From Bacteroidia bacterium (GTDB lineage: Bacteria > Bacteroidota > Bacteroidia > Cytophagales > JAAEPT01), in the NCBI GenBank assembly GCA_030431525.1, contig JAUIJC010000018.1, positions 1 to 64,000 on the forward strand: DNA of 64,000 nucleotides. Direction: 5' to 3'. The position numbers and the translations under genes were made by a program. Below, one piece after another: positions 37,460-46,183 of this stretch (position 1 is the first letter of the stretch; every line of letters begins with the position of its first letter). The notes beneath the pieces were generated by a model. The model was not told the DNA's origin. It made no database searches and saw only the letters and a list, made by a program, of their open reading frames with translations.

Positions 37460-38695
37460 ATGATTAAGCTTTTTCGAGATAAATCACCAATCAAGGCCAC
37501 CATCGACCTCGCTTCCTCCAAGAGCGAGAGCAACCGCGCCTTGATCATCAACGCCTTGAGTGGAGGCCAGCACGAGTTGCAAAACTTGGCCAACGCCCGC
37601 GATACGGAGACCATGATTCGCCTCCTCAAGGAGGACCCAGAAGTATTGGACGTGTTGGACGCCGGAACAACCATGCGTTTCCTTACAGCTTACTCCGCTG
37701 TTCGTGGCATCAAAAAGGTGATGACTGGCTCCAAGCGTATGCAGGAGCGACCAATCGGTTTGTTGGTTGACGCCCTTCGAAGCATTGGCGCTGACATCAG
37801 CTACGACAAAAATGATGGTTATCCACCAATGACCATCAACGGCTTTGACAAGAACTGCGAGAACAACAAAATCACCATCCGTGGTGATGTTTCCAGCCAG
37901 TACATCTCGGCCTTGTTGATGGTAGCCCCTACCCTTCCAAACGGTTTGGAGCTGGAATTGACAGGAAAAATCGGTTCCCGTCCATACATCGAAATGACTC
38001 TCAACTTGATGCGTCATTTTGGTGCTGAATCCGCTTGGGAAGGCAACACCATCAAAGTTGCTCACCAAACTTATCAGCCAAACCGCTACACCATCGAAGG
38101 TGACTGGTCTGGTGCCAGCTACTGGTACAGCATCGTTGCCTTGGCCGATGACGCCGAGGTTGAATTGCTTGGCTTGCGCAAGGATTCCAACCAAGGCGAC
38201 AGCGTTTTGGTGGAATTGATGGACAAATTGGGTGTGAAATCCACCTTTACCGACAAAGGCGTGTTGCTCCAAAAGAAAGAAGCCGAGGCTTCCATCGATT
38301 GGGATTTCACCCACTGCCCTGACATTGCCCAAACCATCGCAGTCATTTGTGGTGCGAAAAAGATTGATGCCAAGCTCTCTGGTTTGGAAAGCCTCCGCAT
38401 CAAGGAGACTGACCGCATCGACGCCATCAAAAACGAATTGGCCAAGTTTAATGTAACGGTAGACGTATTCGGTGACGAGGCGATTGAAATCAAGAACTCA
38501 CAGTTCCAGATTCAGTCGGAGAATGCTGTAGCCACTTACAAGGACCACCGCATGGCTATGGCTTTTGCCCCATTGGCCTTGATTGGCGATATCCACATCG
38601 AAAACCCGAGCGTGGTTGCCAAGTCCTATCCCGACTTCTGGCGAGACCTCAAATCCGTGGGATTTGTGGTTGAGGAAGAAACACAGACGGTTTAA
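37460..38695 (+). CDS. aroA: 3-phosphoshikimate 1-carboxyvinyltransferase (EPSP synthase)
   Basis: A 411-residue enzyme that joins phosphoenolpyruvate and shikimate-3-phosphate, step 6 of the pathway. Motifs: LASSKSESNRALIINAL near residue 20 (the usual PGSKS is ASSKS here), DAGTTMRFLTAYSAV near 70, MQERPIGLLVDAL near 92, GDVSSQYISALLMVAP near 145, EGDWSGASYWYSI near 213, LRIKETDRI near 312, and KDHRMAMAFAPLAL near 360. It is a two-domain inverted-barrel enzyme of normal length. ATG 37460 was chosen over a GTG seven codons upstream. It is the last gene of the operon and is followed by a strong terminator. Confidence 0.95.
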   Translation: MIKLFRDKSPIKATIDLASSKSESNRALIINALSGGQHELQNLANARDTETMIRLLKEDPEVLDVLDAGTTMRFLTAYSAVRGIKKVMTGSKRMQERPIGLLVDALRSIGADISYDKNDGYPPMTINGFDKNCENNKITIRGDVSSQYISALLMVAPTLPNGLELELTGKIGSRPYIEMTLNLMRHFGAESAWEGNTIKVAHQTYQPNRYTIEGDWSGASYWYSIVALADDAEVELLGLRKDSNQGDSVLVELMDKLGVKSTFTDKGVLLQKKEAEASIDWDFTHCPDIAQTIAVICGAKKIDAKLSGLESLRIKETDRIDAIKNELAKFNVTVDVFGDEAIEIKNSQFQIQSENAVATYKDHRMAMAFAPLALIGDIHIENPSVVAKSYPDFWRDLKSVGFVVEEETQTV

Positions 38696-38702
38696 AATAT
38701 TT

Positions 38703-38740
38703 CACCCCCGATAATGAGAATTATCGGGGGTGTTTTTTTT
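38703..38740 (+). terminator. Terminator of the aro operon
   Basis: CACCCCCGATAAT (38703-38715) pairs with ATTATCGGGGGTG (38720-38732), 4-base loop, eight T. Confidence 0.93.
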
Positions 38741-38756
38741 GATTTCAATGCTCTAC

Positions 38757-38830
38757 AACAAAGGACTAAAGTCCTTTGCTATGAAGAAACGCCCTTACAG
38801 AGCTACCACTGTGTAGCCCTGTAAGGGCGA
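38757..38830. repeat. AAAGGACTAAAGTCCTTT repeat, copy 1
   Basis: A small hairpin AAAGGACTAAAGTCCTTT is followed by GCTATGAAGAAACGCCCTTACAG and, further on, an inverse CTGTAAGGGCG that closes a second stem. The first ~47 bases recur at 46016-46066. Confidence 0.75.
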
Positions 38831-38870
38831 TTTTCATTAACGATGGTTGCCAATCCATCGACACAACAAC

Positions 38871-39440
38871 TTAGCCCTTCACCTGCTCTAACACCCGCTC
38901 TATCTGAAACAGGTGCCGCTCATCATGTGCCAGCATAAACTCAATAGCCTCCGCCAAATTGAAGCGGACCAAAGGCCCCAAGGCCGAATTCACTTTTTTC
39001 CGTTTAACATCCAATCCACGACAAGCAGCAATCGCAGTTTTAGACACCTCCAGTTGACTATAAAAATCATTGAATGCCTTTTCCACTTCCTGTTCCGTCA
39101 AGTTGGACAACTGAGGCTGAAACGGCCCAAAGGTTTTCATTTTGAAGCGCACCTTCCCCTCCTTAGGCCTAAACCCGTTCACCAAAAAATTGGTCAACCA
39201 CGAAGGCTTAATGGTAGATACAGGCTGCTGCGATTTGGGCAAGGTCTCCATCAGCCGTTTTAGTTTTGGCTCATAAAACATGTGAGCCTGCGTCATGTGT
39301 AGAATTACTTCGACCACAGACCATTTCTTAGGCGCTGGCTTGGTCACCAGTTTTTGGAAAGCATCTTCTTGAATGGCTTTCAGACGATTCGTTAACTGTT
39401 CAATGCGCTGGAGCTGATGATCAAAATCGATGAAACACAT
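38871..39440 (-). CDS. DinB-like four-helix protein
   Basis: A 189-residue protein of the DinB/YfiT type by pattern: KKWSVVEVILHMTQAH near residue 40 (first helix with His) and AIEFMLAHDERHLFQIERVLEQ at the C-terminus (HDERH). In the family these histidines bind a divalent metal, and some members are thiol transferases; the present role is unknown. ATG 39440 was chosen; upstream codons in the frame are unlike the family. It is the last gene of a probable three-gene run LpxR-like, Crp-like, DinB-like. Confidence 0.75.
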   Translation of the reverse strand: MCFIDFDHQLQRIEQLTNRLKAIQEDAFQKLVTKPAPKKWSVVEVILHMTQAHMFYEPKLKRLMETLPKSQQPVSTIKPSWLTNFLVNGFRPKEGKVRFKMKTFGPFQPQLSNLTEQEVEKAFNDFYSQLEVSKTAIAACRGLDVKRKKVNSALGPLVRFNLAEAIEFMLAHDERHLFQIERVLEQVKG

Positions 39441-39505
39441 AGTACCTGAGGTTGAATGGTGCTGACAAAGGAAGGGCAGGCAACTCAGAAAAAAATTGAC
39501 CCAGA

Positions 39506-40105
39506 TCAATATTTCACTGTCGCCCGCAAACGGCTGAAGGTTTCGGGAGTCATGTTCAAATACGAAGCGAGGTACTTCTGAGGTATGGTTTTCAGCTGAG
39601 GCGGGCAACGTTTCATAAAGGAGATATAGCGCGTTTTGGCATCAGCGGTCAATAATTCCACCTCACGAGATAGTCTGCCCAATAAAATCTGCTGATGCAT
39701 TAAACGTCCCCAGCGTTCAAACTCGGGGTATTGTTCAAAGAGAGAATGGTATTGCCTGTAATCAATGGAGAGTACAAGGGATTCGGTTAGGACCTCCACA
39801 TAAAGCTCTGTGGGCTTCTTACCCAGAAACGACGCATAATCGCCTGAAAAACTTCCCTTAAACGAAAAGCCCAAGACCACCTTTTTTCCTTTTGTATCAA
39901 TCACATACAGGGCCTGAACCCCCGAGACGACAATACAAAAATGCTTAGCCACTGAACCCGCCTCCGACAAATATTGGTGCTTATCAAAAGGCCTTTCCTT
40001 CCACATTTGAAAAAAATCGTGGTGCTGTTTCGCGCAAAGGGGAATCTCTGAGAAAGCTTGCTGAAGAATAGTGACTCTTTCTTCGAATAGAAGGTATGGT
40101 TTCAT
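39506..40105 (-). CDS. Crp/Fnr family transcription regulator
   Basis: A 199-residue regulator. The N-terminal cyclic-nucleotide-binding-like beta-roll (about residues 20-130, AGSVAKHFCIVVSGVQALYVIDTKGKKVVLGF...FSGDYASFL) is followed by a dimer helix and a short C-terminal helix-turn-helix ending IPQKYLASYLNMTPETFSRLRA. There is no Cys pattern for an iron-sulfur cluster, so it is not FNR itself, and the ligand is unknown. ATG 40105 was taken because MKPYLLFEERV fits the family. It is 25 bases downstream of the LpxR-like gene and 65 bases upstream of the DinB-like gene, in the same direction. Confidence 0.9.
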   Translation of the reverse strand: MKPYLLFEERVTILQQAFSEIPLCAKQHHDFFQMWKERPFDKHQYLSEAGSVAKHFCIVVSGVQALYVIDTKGKKVVLGFSFKGSFSGDYASFLGKKPTELYVEVLTESLVLSIDYRQYHSLFEQYPEFERWGRLMHQQILLGRLSREVELLTADAKTRYISFMKRCPPQLKTIPQKYLASYLNMTPETFSRLRATVKY

Positions 40106-40130
40106 GCTTAAAAATAAGAAACATCCGCTA

Positions 40131-41084
40131 CTACAATGCAAGTCCGACATGCACACCCGTCCACTGATGCACTTTCCCGCCTTTTAGCTCAGGACTCAAG
40201 AAATTATAGGAAAGCCCAAACGCCCAAGGACCAAAAGTTTTGGTATATCGAGCAGAGAAATTCCCAATTACCTTTTGCATCTCAGATGATCTCAACACAT
40301 AAGGGTTTTCCCTATTAAGTACAGAACCTTGAAGCGTAGCGTCATAAAAGGATCCTACCCCCCTTCCTGTTAAAGTTAAATAGGACTCACCCTTTGAAGC
40401 AGTTGAAGAATAATCATAAACGGAATTGAAACGACCAATTTTTAGGCTGGTCTCCCCCAAAAGGTTTCCATAAAGGGTCCCGATCATCCCTTGTCCTGCA
40501 ACCTCCCATTCCAGCTTTTCGGTCCGAAGCAATTGTTTTCCCACTTTTAGTCGATAATTGACCACAGGCGCATTTCCAATCTGGTATTGCCAACCGTTTG
40601 GTTGCGTGGCGTCAATCATTTTGTGCAAGCCTGACTGTATCGGATGCCCTCCAGCCAAGGGACCAATAAGACCAACTGTCCACTCGCTTTCTTTTCGGAT
40701 ACCAATTTGGCGGAAGGCTGTCTCATCATTCATATGAAAAAGCAAGGAGGCGGCATAGGGTCTGTCTCCATATTGGATTTCAGCGCTGGAAATATCTTCC
40801 GGAGTGAAGCCATTATAGCTAAACCCAAAGGTAGACCTCCTGAAAACATGTTCTGAAGCAGGGCGCCTGCTAAATAACAAGGGTACTTTTTGAAGTTTGG
40901 GACTAGCCAAAAACAGATCAAACCCAAAGGTGTAGTTGCGGTCAGACAAGCCAAAAAGGACATCATTGTCATAATTCACCCCTATATATTCCGTGGAAGC
41001 CCCGATGGACTGCCCTCCTTTATAGAACTGGGCAAAAAGATTTTGGGCTACAAACAGAAATAAGACGACGAAAACTGACTTCAT
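40131..41084 (-). CDS. LpxR-like outer-membrane lipid A deacylase
   Basis: A 317-residue outer-membrane barrel with a signal peptide (MKSVFVVLFLFVAQNLFAQ). Near the N-terminus NYDNDVLFGLSDRNYTFGFDLFL matches the N-D...T/S-D-R-x-Y-T motif of LpxR. IQYGDRPYAASLLFH near residue 102, GLIGPLAGGHPIQSGLHKMI near 137 with the expected catalytic His, and GWQYQIGNAPVVNY near 162 follow. The Salmonella enzyme removes the 3'-acyloxyacyl group from lipid A in a Ca2+-dependent way; activity here is inferred. The C-terminus ends in an alternating strand (HVGLAL). It leads the run with the Crp-like gene. Confidence 0.88.
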   Translation of the reverse strand: MKSVFVVLFLFVAQNLFAQFYKGGQSIGASTEYIGVNYDNDVLFGLSDRNYTFGFDLFLASPKLQKVPLLFSRRPASEHVFRRSTFGFSYNGFTPEDISSAEIQYGDRPYAASLLFHMNDETAFRQIGIRKESEWTVGLIGPLAGGHPIQSGLHKMIDATQPNGWQYQIGNAPVVNYRLKVGKQLLRTEKLEWEVAGQGMIGTLYGNLLGETSLKIGRFNSVYDYSSTASKGESYLTLTGRGVGSFYDATLQGSVLNRENPYVLRSSEMQKVIGNFSARYTKTFGPWAFGLSYNFLSPELKGGKVHQWTGVHVGLAL

Positions 41085-41181
41085 GCCTTATAGACAACAA
41101 TAAAAGTGGAATTGGTTCCCACACGAAACCAGTCCACCAAATCGTTTTCTATTAAGGAGGTACGCTAAAAACACAATCGCC

Positions 41182-41376
41182 ATGAAGATCATAAAAGAAG
41201 ATCCGCACAAAGCCATGCTCTGGGACGGGACCGAGATCACCTACCATGGACCTTTCCAAAAAGGCGGCCCAAAGCGACCTGATCCCTTCCACGCTCCACC
41301 AAAAGGGCATGAAGTAACATTCCGCTACAACAAACGGAAACATCTCGACAAATTTTGGTCACACAGACACTGGTAA
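41182..41376 (+). CDS. Small hypothetical protein
   Basis: A 64-residue basic protein (MKIIKEDPHKAMLWDGTEIT...) rich in His, Pro, Lys and aromatics, ending FWSHRHW. No known family. It has its own ATG, normal codon use for the region and a terminator right after the stop. An AGGAGG at 41155-41160 is too far upstream (21 bases) to be a standard ribosome site. The reading frame on the opposite strand is also open, so coding is likely but not certain. Confidence 0.55.
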   Translation: MKIIKEDPHKAMLWDGTEITYHGPFQKGGPKRPDPFHAPPKGHEVTFRYNKRKHLDKFWSHRHW

Positions 41377-41378
41377 AC

Positions 41379-41413
41379 AAAAAGGCCTTGACGCAATGCA
41401 TCAAGGCCTTTTT
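41379..41413. terminator. Bidirectional terminator
   Basis: AAAAAGGCCTTGA (41379-41391) pairs with TCAAGGCCTTTTT (41401-41413), between the small gene and the M42 peptidase gene. Confidence 0.88.
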
Positions 41414-41431
41414 CACTAAATGGAGTTTCAA

Positions 41432-42502
41432 TTACTTGATGTAACGGAAATCGTGTCCGCTTTTCAGTTGCACCAAGAACTCGTAAATCATTTTAATAAC
41501 GTTATCCACATCCGACTTGGAGGCAGTCTCCACCGTGGTGTGCATGTATTTCAACGGCAGAGAAATCAATGCTGAGGCCACTCCATTATTGGAATAGGCA
41601 AAGGCATCCGTATCCGTACCCGTTGAACGTGAAGCCGCCGCGCGTTGGAATGGAATCTCCTTTTTCTGCGCCGATTGAATCACCATTTTCAAAAGGTTGT
41701 TCTGCACTGCCGGACCGAAAGTAAGCACAGGTCCTTTTCCACAAGCCAAATCACCTTCCTCCTTCTTATTGTACATCGGAGATTGGGTATCATGACAAAC
41801 ATCCGTCACAATGGCTACATCCGGCTTGATGCGGTTGGCAATCATCTGCGCGCCACGAAGACCAATTTCCTCCTGAACGGCATTCACGATATAAAGACCA
41901 AAATCCAAAGACTTCCCTTTTTCCTTTAAGAGGCGAGCGACCTCGGCAATCATGAATCCACCGATGCGGTTATCCAAGGCACGACCAACATAATATTTGT
42001 CGTTCAACACCATGAACTCATCCTCAAAGGTGATGACTGTTCCAGGATGGATACCCATTTCCTCCACCTCTTCTTTGGAATCCGCCCCAACGTCGATAAA
42101 AATGTTCTTCAAGGAAGGCCCCTCCTCTTTTTGCTTGTTTCGAACGTGAATGGCAGGCCATCCAAAAACACCTTTGACAATGCCTTTTTCCGTGTGAATA
42201 TTCACGCGTTTAGAAGGAGCGATTTGGTGGTCAGAACCGCCGTTGCGAACCACATAGATATATCCGTCAGATGTGATGTAGTTCACAAACCATGAAATCT
42301 CATCAGCATGTGCCTCAATCACCACCTTGTATTTGGCTTTGGGATTGACAACGCCTACTGCTGTGCCATAGGTATCTGTGAAAGTTTCATCCACAAAAGG
42401 CTTAATGTAATCCAACCAAATCTGCTGGCCAGAACTCTCATAGCCCGTTGGCGAAGGATTGTTCAAATATTCCTCAAGAAATTTTTGTGACTTCTTTTTC
42501 AT
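41432..42502 (-). CDS. M42 family metallopeptidase (glutamyl aminopeptidase-like)
   Basis: A 356-residue cytoplasmic peptidase with two metal ions. Ligands are seen in VVIEAHADEISWFV (His and Asp, near residue 64), VGRALDNRIGGFM (bridging Asp, near 174), AVQEEIGLRGAQ (catalytic Glu and ligand Glu, near 213), VTDVCHDT (Asp, near 236) and PLKYMHTTVETAS (His, near 322). This is the full M42 set, with the dimerisation/PDZ-like insert between about residues 75 and 165. The family trims N-terminal residues from short peptides, forming large tetrahedral complexes. It is a single-gene unit. Confidence 0.94.
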   Translation of the reverse strand: MKKKSQKFLEEYLNNPSPTGYESSGQQIWLDYIKPFVDETFTDTYGTAVGVVNPKAKYKVVIEAHADEISWFVNYITSDGYIYVVRNGGSDHQIAPSKRVNIHTEKGIVKGVFGWPAIHVRNKQKEEGPSLKNIFIDVGADSKEEVEEMGIHPGTVITFEDEFMVLNDKYYVGRALDNRIGGFMIAEVARLLKEKGKSLDFGLYIVNAVQEEIGLRGAQMIANRIKPDVAIVTDVCHDTQSPMYNKKEEGDLACGKGPVLTFGPAVQNNLLKMVIQSAQKKEIPFQRAAASRSTGTDTDAFAYSNNGVASALISLPLKYMHTTVETASKSDVDNVIKMIYEFLVQLKSGHDFRYIK

Positions 42503-42617
42503 ATCGGGGGGAAATTTAGACTAAAACATCAAGGTACAAACTAAAGCGTAATTCATGTGGGTGCTTTTCAAGATTGTAAAGCCACTAATAAAAAAGCAGA
42601 AGCTGCCTGTTTATCCT

Positions 42618-42625
42618 TATTTTTG
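42618..42625 (+). promoter_or_regulatory. -7 element TATTTTTG of the terC gene
   Basis: An exact TAnnTTTG match 29 bases before the ATG at 42655. No clear -33 element. Confidence 0.45.
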
Positions 42626-42654
42626 TCCTTTCATCAACTTAGAATACTTTTATC

Positions 42655-43446
42655 ATGTTTGATTTCAGTGTTTTTCTAACATTTGACGGCATCGTTGCCC
42701 TACTCACCCTTACCATTTTGGAAATTGTCTTGGGGGTGGACAACATCATTTTCATTTCGATTGTATCAGGAAAACTTCCCGCGGAACAACAGCCAAAAGC
42801 AAGAAATATTGGCTTGGTGGCGGCCCTTCTTTTCCGCTTAGGCCTGCTTAGCGGCATTAGCTACATTGTTGGGCTTACGGAACCCATCCTTACAGTTCCC
42901 TTGGATATCATCGGAAAAGACCCATTTGCATTTAGCGGAAGGGACTTGATTCTTCTGATTGGTGGATTGTTCCTCATTTATAAAAGTACCACCGAAATCC
43001 ACCATAAAATGGAACAGAAGGAAGAGGAATCCGAAACAGGAAAAGTTGCCCGTGGAATGGCTGGCGTAATCGCTCAAATCATTATGCTGGATATCATCTT
43101 CTCCTTCGACTCTATCCTTACAGCTGTGGGCCTCACCGAGCACATTGTACTGATGATGGCTGCGGTTATCATTTCATTAGTCGTTATGATGGCGTTCGCT
43201 GGGAAAATCAGCGACTTCATCAACCGTCACCCAACGCTACAAATCTTAGCGTTATCCTTCCTCATTCTCATTGGCTGTATGTTGTTGATGGAAGGCCTTC
43301 ACCAACATGTACCTAAGGGCTACATCTATTTCGCAGTTGCCTTCTCCCTCATTGTTGAGGTGTTGAACATTCGTATGAGAAAGAACAATGCACCAGTAAA
43401 ATTGAACAAGCGTATCACTGAGGACAACGTCTTGGAAACCAAATAA
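42655..43446 (+). CDS. TerC family membrane protein
   Basis: A 263-residue protein with about seven membrane helices. Family hallmarks are [21 protein letters not shown] near residue 22 and [19 protein letters not shown] near 142, each with the intramembrane Asp-Asn or Asp-Ser pair thought to bind a metal. TerC proteins have been linked to Mn2+ efflux, metalation of exported enzymes and tellurite resistance. Without ter neighbours the metal-homeostasis role is the more likely. The gene stands alone, with its own promoter element and terminator. Confidence 0.92.
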   Translation: MFDFSVFLTFDGIVALLTLTILEIVLGVDNIIFISIVSGKLPAEQQPKARNIGLVAALLFRLGLLSGISYIVGLTEPILTVPLDIIGKDPFAFSGRDLILLIGGLFLIYKSTTEIHHKMEQKEEESETGKVARGMAGVIAQIIMLDIIFSFDSILTAVGLTEHIVLMMAAVIISLVVMMAFAGKISDFINRHPTLQILALSFLILIGCMLLMEGLHQHVPKGYIYFAVAFSLIVEVLNIRMRKNNAPVKLNKRITEDNVLETK

Positions 43447-43463
43447 AAGACAGCTTTCTATCC

Positions 43464-43505
43464 AAAAACCCGTCATTTCTTACCTCCGAAATGGCGGGTT
43501 TTTAT
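43464..43505 (+). terminator. Terminator of terC
   Basis: AAAAACCCGTCATTTC (43464-43479) pairs with GAAATGGCGGGTTTTT (43488-43503) with one G-T pair. The end of its T-run abuts the -7 box of the next gene. Confidence 0.85.
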
Positions 43506-43513
43506 TATTTTTG
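43506..43513 (+). promoter_or_regulatory. -7 element TATTTTTG of the Wzz-like gene
   Basis: An exact TAnnTTTG match 31 bases before the ATG. Any -33 element would have to lie within the terC terminator stem, so termination and initiation overlap here. Confidence 0.45.
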
Positions 43514-43544
43514 AAGAATTCATATCCATCTGAAAATCAAGTTC

Positions 43545-44447
43545 ATGGACGCTATTCCGTTTTGGCCAACCATCTCCCGCAACTGGAAATTACTACTTAC
43601 CGTTTCGGGCATTGTAGGTATCGCTACCATCGTATGTGTCAAGCTTTTCATCCCAAAAGAATATGCTTCGTCAGCAACGATTTATGCGGCAAGTACTTAT
43701 GACGTCAACAAGATTGTTCCGGACCAGAAATTTGGTGGCGACGAAGAAACTCAAAGTTTGATTCAGACTTTGAAATCCAAAATTGTCCAAGACTCCATCA
43801 TCAAAAAGTATGACTTGGTAAGCCACTATGAAATTGACACCAATAAAAAGGAGTGGAAAACCAAACTGGCCAAAGAATATGATGGTAGAATTGATATTGG
43901 CACAAACCAATATGACGCCATCGACATAACCGTTCAAGACACGGATCCAGAATTAGCAGCCAAAATTGCCAACGACATTGTTTTGATTGGTGGTACTACA
44001 AAAGAAAAAATCCTTAAGGATAACGTTGGAGCCATTGTCCAAGACTGGAAAGCCGAATACACTGAAAAACAGAAGGAAATCTCAGAATTACAGGCATCCC
44101 TCCATGATGCAGGTAGCAAATCTACAAAAGGTGACTACCTCTCCATGGAAAACTTGGAAGCAGAAAAACTGAGAAAACAATTCGTTAGAGAAATTAATAA
44201 ACTTGGCTACCTCAAGGACGTTTACGAAAAGTCCAAAACTTTCCATGAGGCAAATACTCCAGCCTACTACTTAATCAGTAAAGCAGAACCAAATTACAAG
44301 AAGGTTTACCCTAAAGGGTCAATTTTTGGACTCTTGGCAAGCTTTGCGGCGGCCGCACTACTTACTGTGCTGCTGGCAATCAAAGAGCAATTAGCTAAAA
44401 AGGAAGAAGAGCAAATCACCATCAGTTCTGATGAGCTAGTGGGTTAA
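43545..44447 (+). CDS. Wzz-like polysaccharide co-polymerase / chain-length protein
   Basis: A 300-residue protein with an N-terminal membrane helix (about residues 16-34, LLLTVSGIVGIATIVCVKLF), a large periplasmic region with coiled-coil character (DWKAEYTEKQKEISELQASL) and a C-terminal membrane helix (about residues 257-277). The early IPKEYASSATIYA is the typical Wzz N-terminal strand. There is no tyrosine-kinase domain. These proteins set the length of O-antigen or exopolysaccharide chains. The O-antigen-ligase-like gene follows 48 bases after the stop, which supports a surface-polysaccharide role. Confidence 0.85.
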   Translation: MDAIPFWPTISRNWKLLLTVSGIVGIATIVCVKLFIPKEYASSATIYAASTYDVNKIVPDQKFGGDEETQSLIQTLKSKIVQDSIIKKYDLVSHYEIDTNKKEWKTKLAKEYDGRIDIGTNQYDAIDITVQDTDPELAAKIANDIVLIGGTTKEKILKDNVGAIVQDWKAEYTEKQKEISELQASLHDAGSKSTKGDYLSMENLEAEKLRKQFVREINKLGYLKDVYEKSKTFHEANTPAYYLISKAEPNYKKVYPKGSIFGLLASFAAAALLTVLLAIKEQLAKKEEEQITISSDELVG

Positions 44448-44495
44448 CCACAGTTCTTCTCCCAAAAATTCTTGTTGAAATTGCTCCCTTCATCC

Positions 44496-45950
44496 ATGAA
44501 AGCCTCTTCCCATTCCATATCCAATACCTATTTGGTAGCCATTGTTCTACTTTTTGGAGCAGGATTATTGGGAACCCTCGTTCTGGATGAAAAAATGTTC
44601 TTTCTGGTGGCCCTACTTCCTTTCGGGTTAGTAGTGGCCTACCTGTTTGCCTTTCGTCTGAACGCACTTTTTCTACTTACCGCACTTAGTCTTCCCGTCT
44701 CCCTAAACTTCAAAGACATCGGCTTGGGCTTAGGCATCAGCATCCCAGGTGAAGGGTTAACGGCCTTACTGGCAGTGGCTGCAGTGGGCCATATCATGAA
44801 CCGAAAGGATGAATATATTCCAATCCTAAGGCACCCCCTGACACAAGTAATCGGCATTCACCTTATCTGGCTATTCATTACCTCGTTGACCAGTACCATG
44901 CCTTCAGTGTCAATGAAGTTTTTCATTATCCGATTGGTATTTGTTTTGGCCTACTATGTTCTGGCCGTTAAAATCTTCAGTGAGGTCAAAAACGCTGAAC
45001 GGTTTACTTGGGCTTACATGGCAGGACTCACTGTAGTAATTGCCTACACATTTTACATGCATATCCCTCTGGGCCTAACTCAGGAAACTTCTAACAGAAT
45101 TTGCCATCCCTTTTATAATGACCACACTATTTATGCTGCCTGCATACTAATGATGGTGCCGCTATTTATAGCGTTCTATTTCTTGGATAAGGCACCATTA
45201 AAAAGAGGGCTCATCCTAGTGGTTCTAGGCATTCTGATGGTCGCCTTGATTTACTCCTATTCCCGCGCAAGCTGGCTGGGATTTATGGGAGCCATCGTAG
45301 GCTGGCTACTTTTCCGCTTCAAAATAAGCTTTAAACAAATAATTATTGGGGCTCTAGTGGCTGGAAGCATTGGTTACACCTCTTGGACCGCCATCTCCTC
45401 TGTACTCGCTAGAAACGATACGGACTCTGGGGGTAGCGTCGTAGAGCACGCAGCCTCCTCGACCAATATTGAAACGGACGCTTCCAATACCGAACGCATT
45501 AACCGATGGAAATGCGCTTATCGGATGTTCGAAGACAAACCTCTCTTCGGATATGGACCAGGAACCTATATGTTCAAGTACGGCCCATACCAACGAGTCA
45601 GTGAACGAACCATCATTAGTGTGAATGACGGAAGTATTGGTGGTGCACACTCGGAGTATTTTAAACCCTTAGCTGAATCTGGCCTTGTAGGAACCCTTAC
45701 TCTTTTGGCCGTTATGTTTTACACCATCAAGGTAGGCATGGACGTGCTTCACAAATCCAAGGACAAAAAGCACCGTTGGATAGCCGAAGCCGCTACACTT
45801 TCTTTTTTCACCTATCTGGTACACGGTGTTGTAAATTTCTTCTTGGACACCGATAAGTCCTCTGTTTTATTCTGGGGCATGGCTGCAATTATCGTAGCCT
45901 TAGACCTCAAGCGCCGTCAAGACGAGAAAAAGCAGCTTGAAAAGCAGTAA
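44496..45950 (+). CDS. O-antigen ligase family protein
   Basis: A 484-residue polytopic protein (about eleven helices). The family's large periplasmic loop between late helices is present with NRWKCAYRMFEDKPLFGYGPGTYMFKYGPYQ near residues 332-362 and GAHSEYFKPLAESGLVGTL near 384, including the conserved His. YSYSRASWLGFMGAIVGWL near 252 carries the R-x-x-W-L motif. Wzy polymerases look similar, so ligase or polymerase cannot be separated by eye. ATG 44496 was preferred to a TTG eight codons upstream. It is co-directional with the Wzz-like gene. Confidence 0.88.
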   Translation: MKASSHSISNTYLVAIVLLFGAGLLGTLVLDEKMFFLVALLPFGLVVAYLFAFRLNALFLLTALSLPVSLNFKDIGLGLGISIPGEGLTALLAVAAVGHIMNRKDEYIPILRHPLTQVIGIHLIWLFITSLTSTMPSVSMKFFIIRLVFVLAYYVLAVKIFSEVKNAERFTWAYMAGLTVVIAYTFYMHIPLGLTQETSNRICHPFYNDHTIYAACILMMVPLFIAFYFLDKAPLKRGLILVVLGILMVALIYSYSRASWLGFMGAIVGWLLFRFKISFKQIIIGALVAGSIGYTSWTAISSVLARNDTDSGGSVVEHAASSTNIETDASNTERINRWKCAYRMFEDKPLFGYGPGTYMFKYGPYQRVSERTIISVNDGSIGGAHSEYFKPLAESGLVGTLTLLAVMFYTIKVGMDVLHKSKDKKHRWIAEAATLSFFTYLVHGVVNFFLDTDKSSVLFWGMAAIIVALDLKRRQDEKKQLEKQ

Positions 45951-46130
45951 GTTTTTCTGGGAGCCATTAAAGTTTACCTATAAAAAATAATTTAGAGGTG
46001 AATTTTCCTTGAAGAGCAAAGGACTAAAGTCCTTTGCTGTGGAGAAACGCCCTTTCAGGGCTACTCTTCTTAGTGATTGGATTTAAACCCATCCCTCGAT
46101 CTTCTCCACTTTGCAGTATTCCCAATACAC
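45951..46130. other. Gap after the O-antigen ligase gene, repeat-bearing
   Basis: No gene. The left part is AT-rich. The AAAGGACTAAAGTCC repeat lies at 46016-46066 and the shared terminator follows. Confidence 0.5.
46016..46066. repeat. AAAGGACTAAAGTCCTTT repeat, copy 2
   Basis: The same hairpin and following GAAACGCCCTT.CAGGGCTA as at 38757, over about 47 bases with few differences. Here the second stem is short (GCCCTTTCAGGGC). Confidence 0.75.
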
Positions 46131-46165
46131 AAAAAAGCCCCACCCGATTACTCGGGTGGGGCTTT
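46131..46165. terminator. Bidirectional terminator between ligase gene and rho
   Basis: AAAGCCCCACCCGA (46134-46147) pairs with TCGGGTGGGGCTTT (46152-46165), 4-base loop, A and T runs outside. Confidence 0.9.
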
Positions 46166-46183
46166 ATATTTTTTGAATCGGAA

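Noticed and set aside
37484-38332. Open frame antisense to aroA
   Set aside because: Shadow of aroA, with composition explained by the codon use of the real gene.
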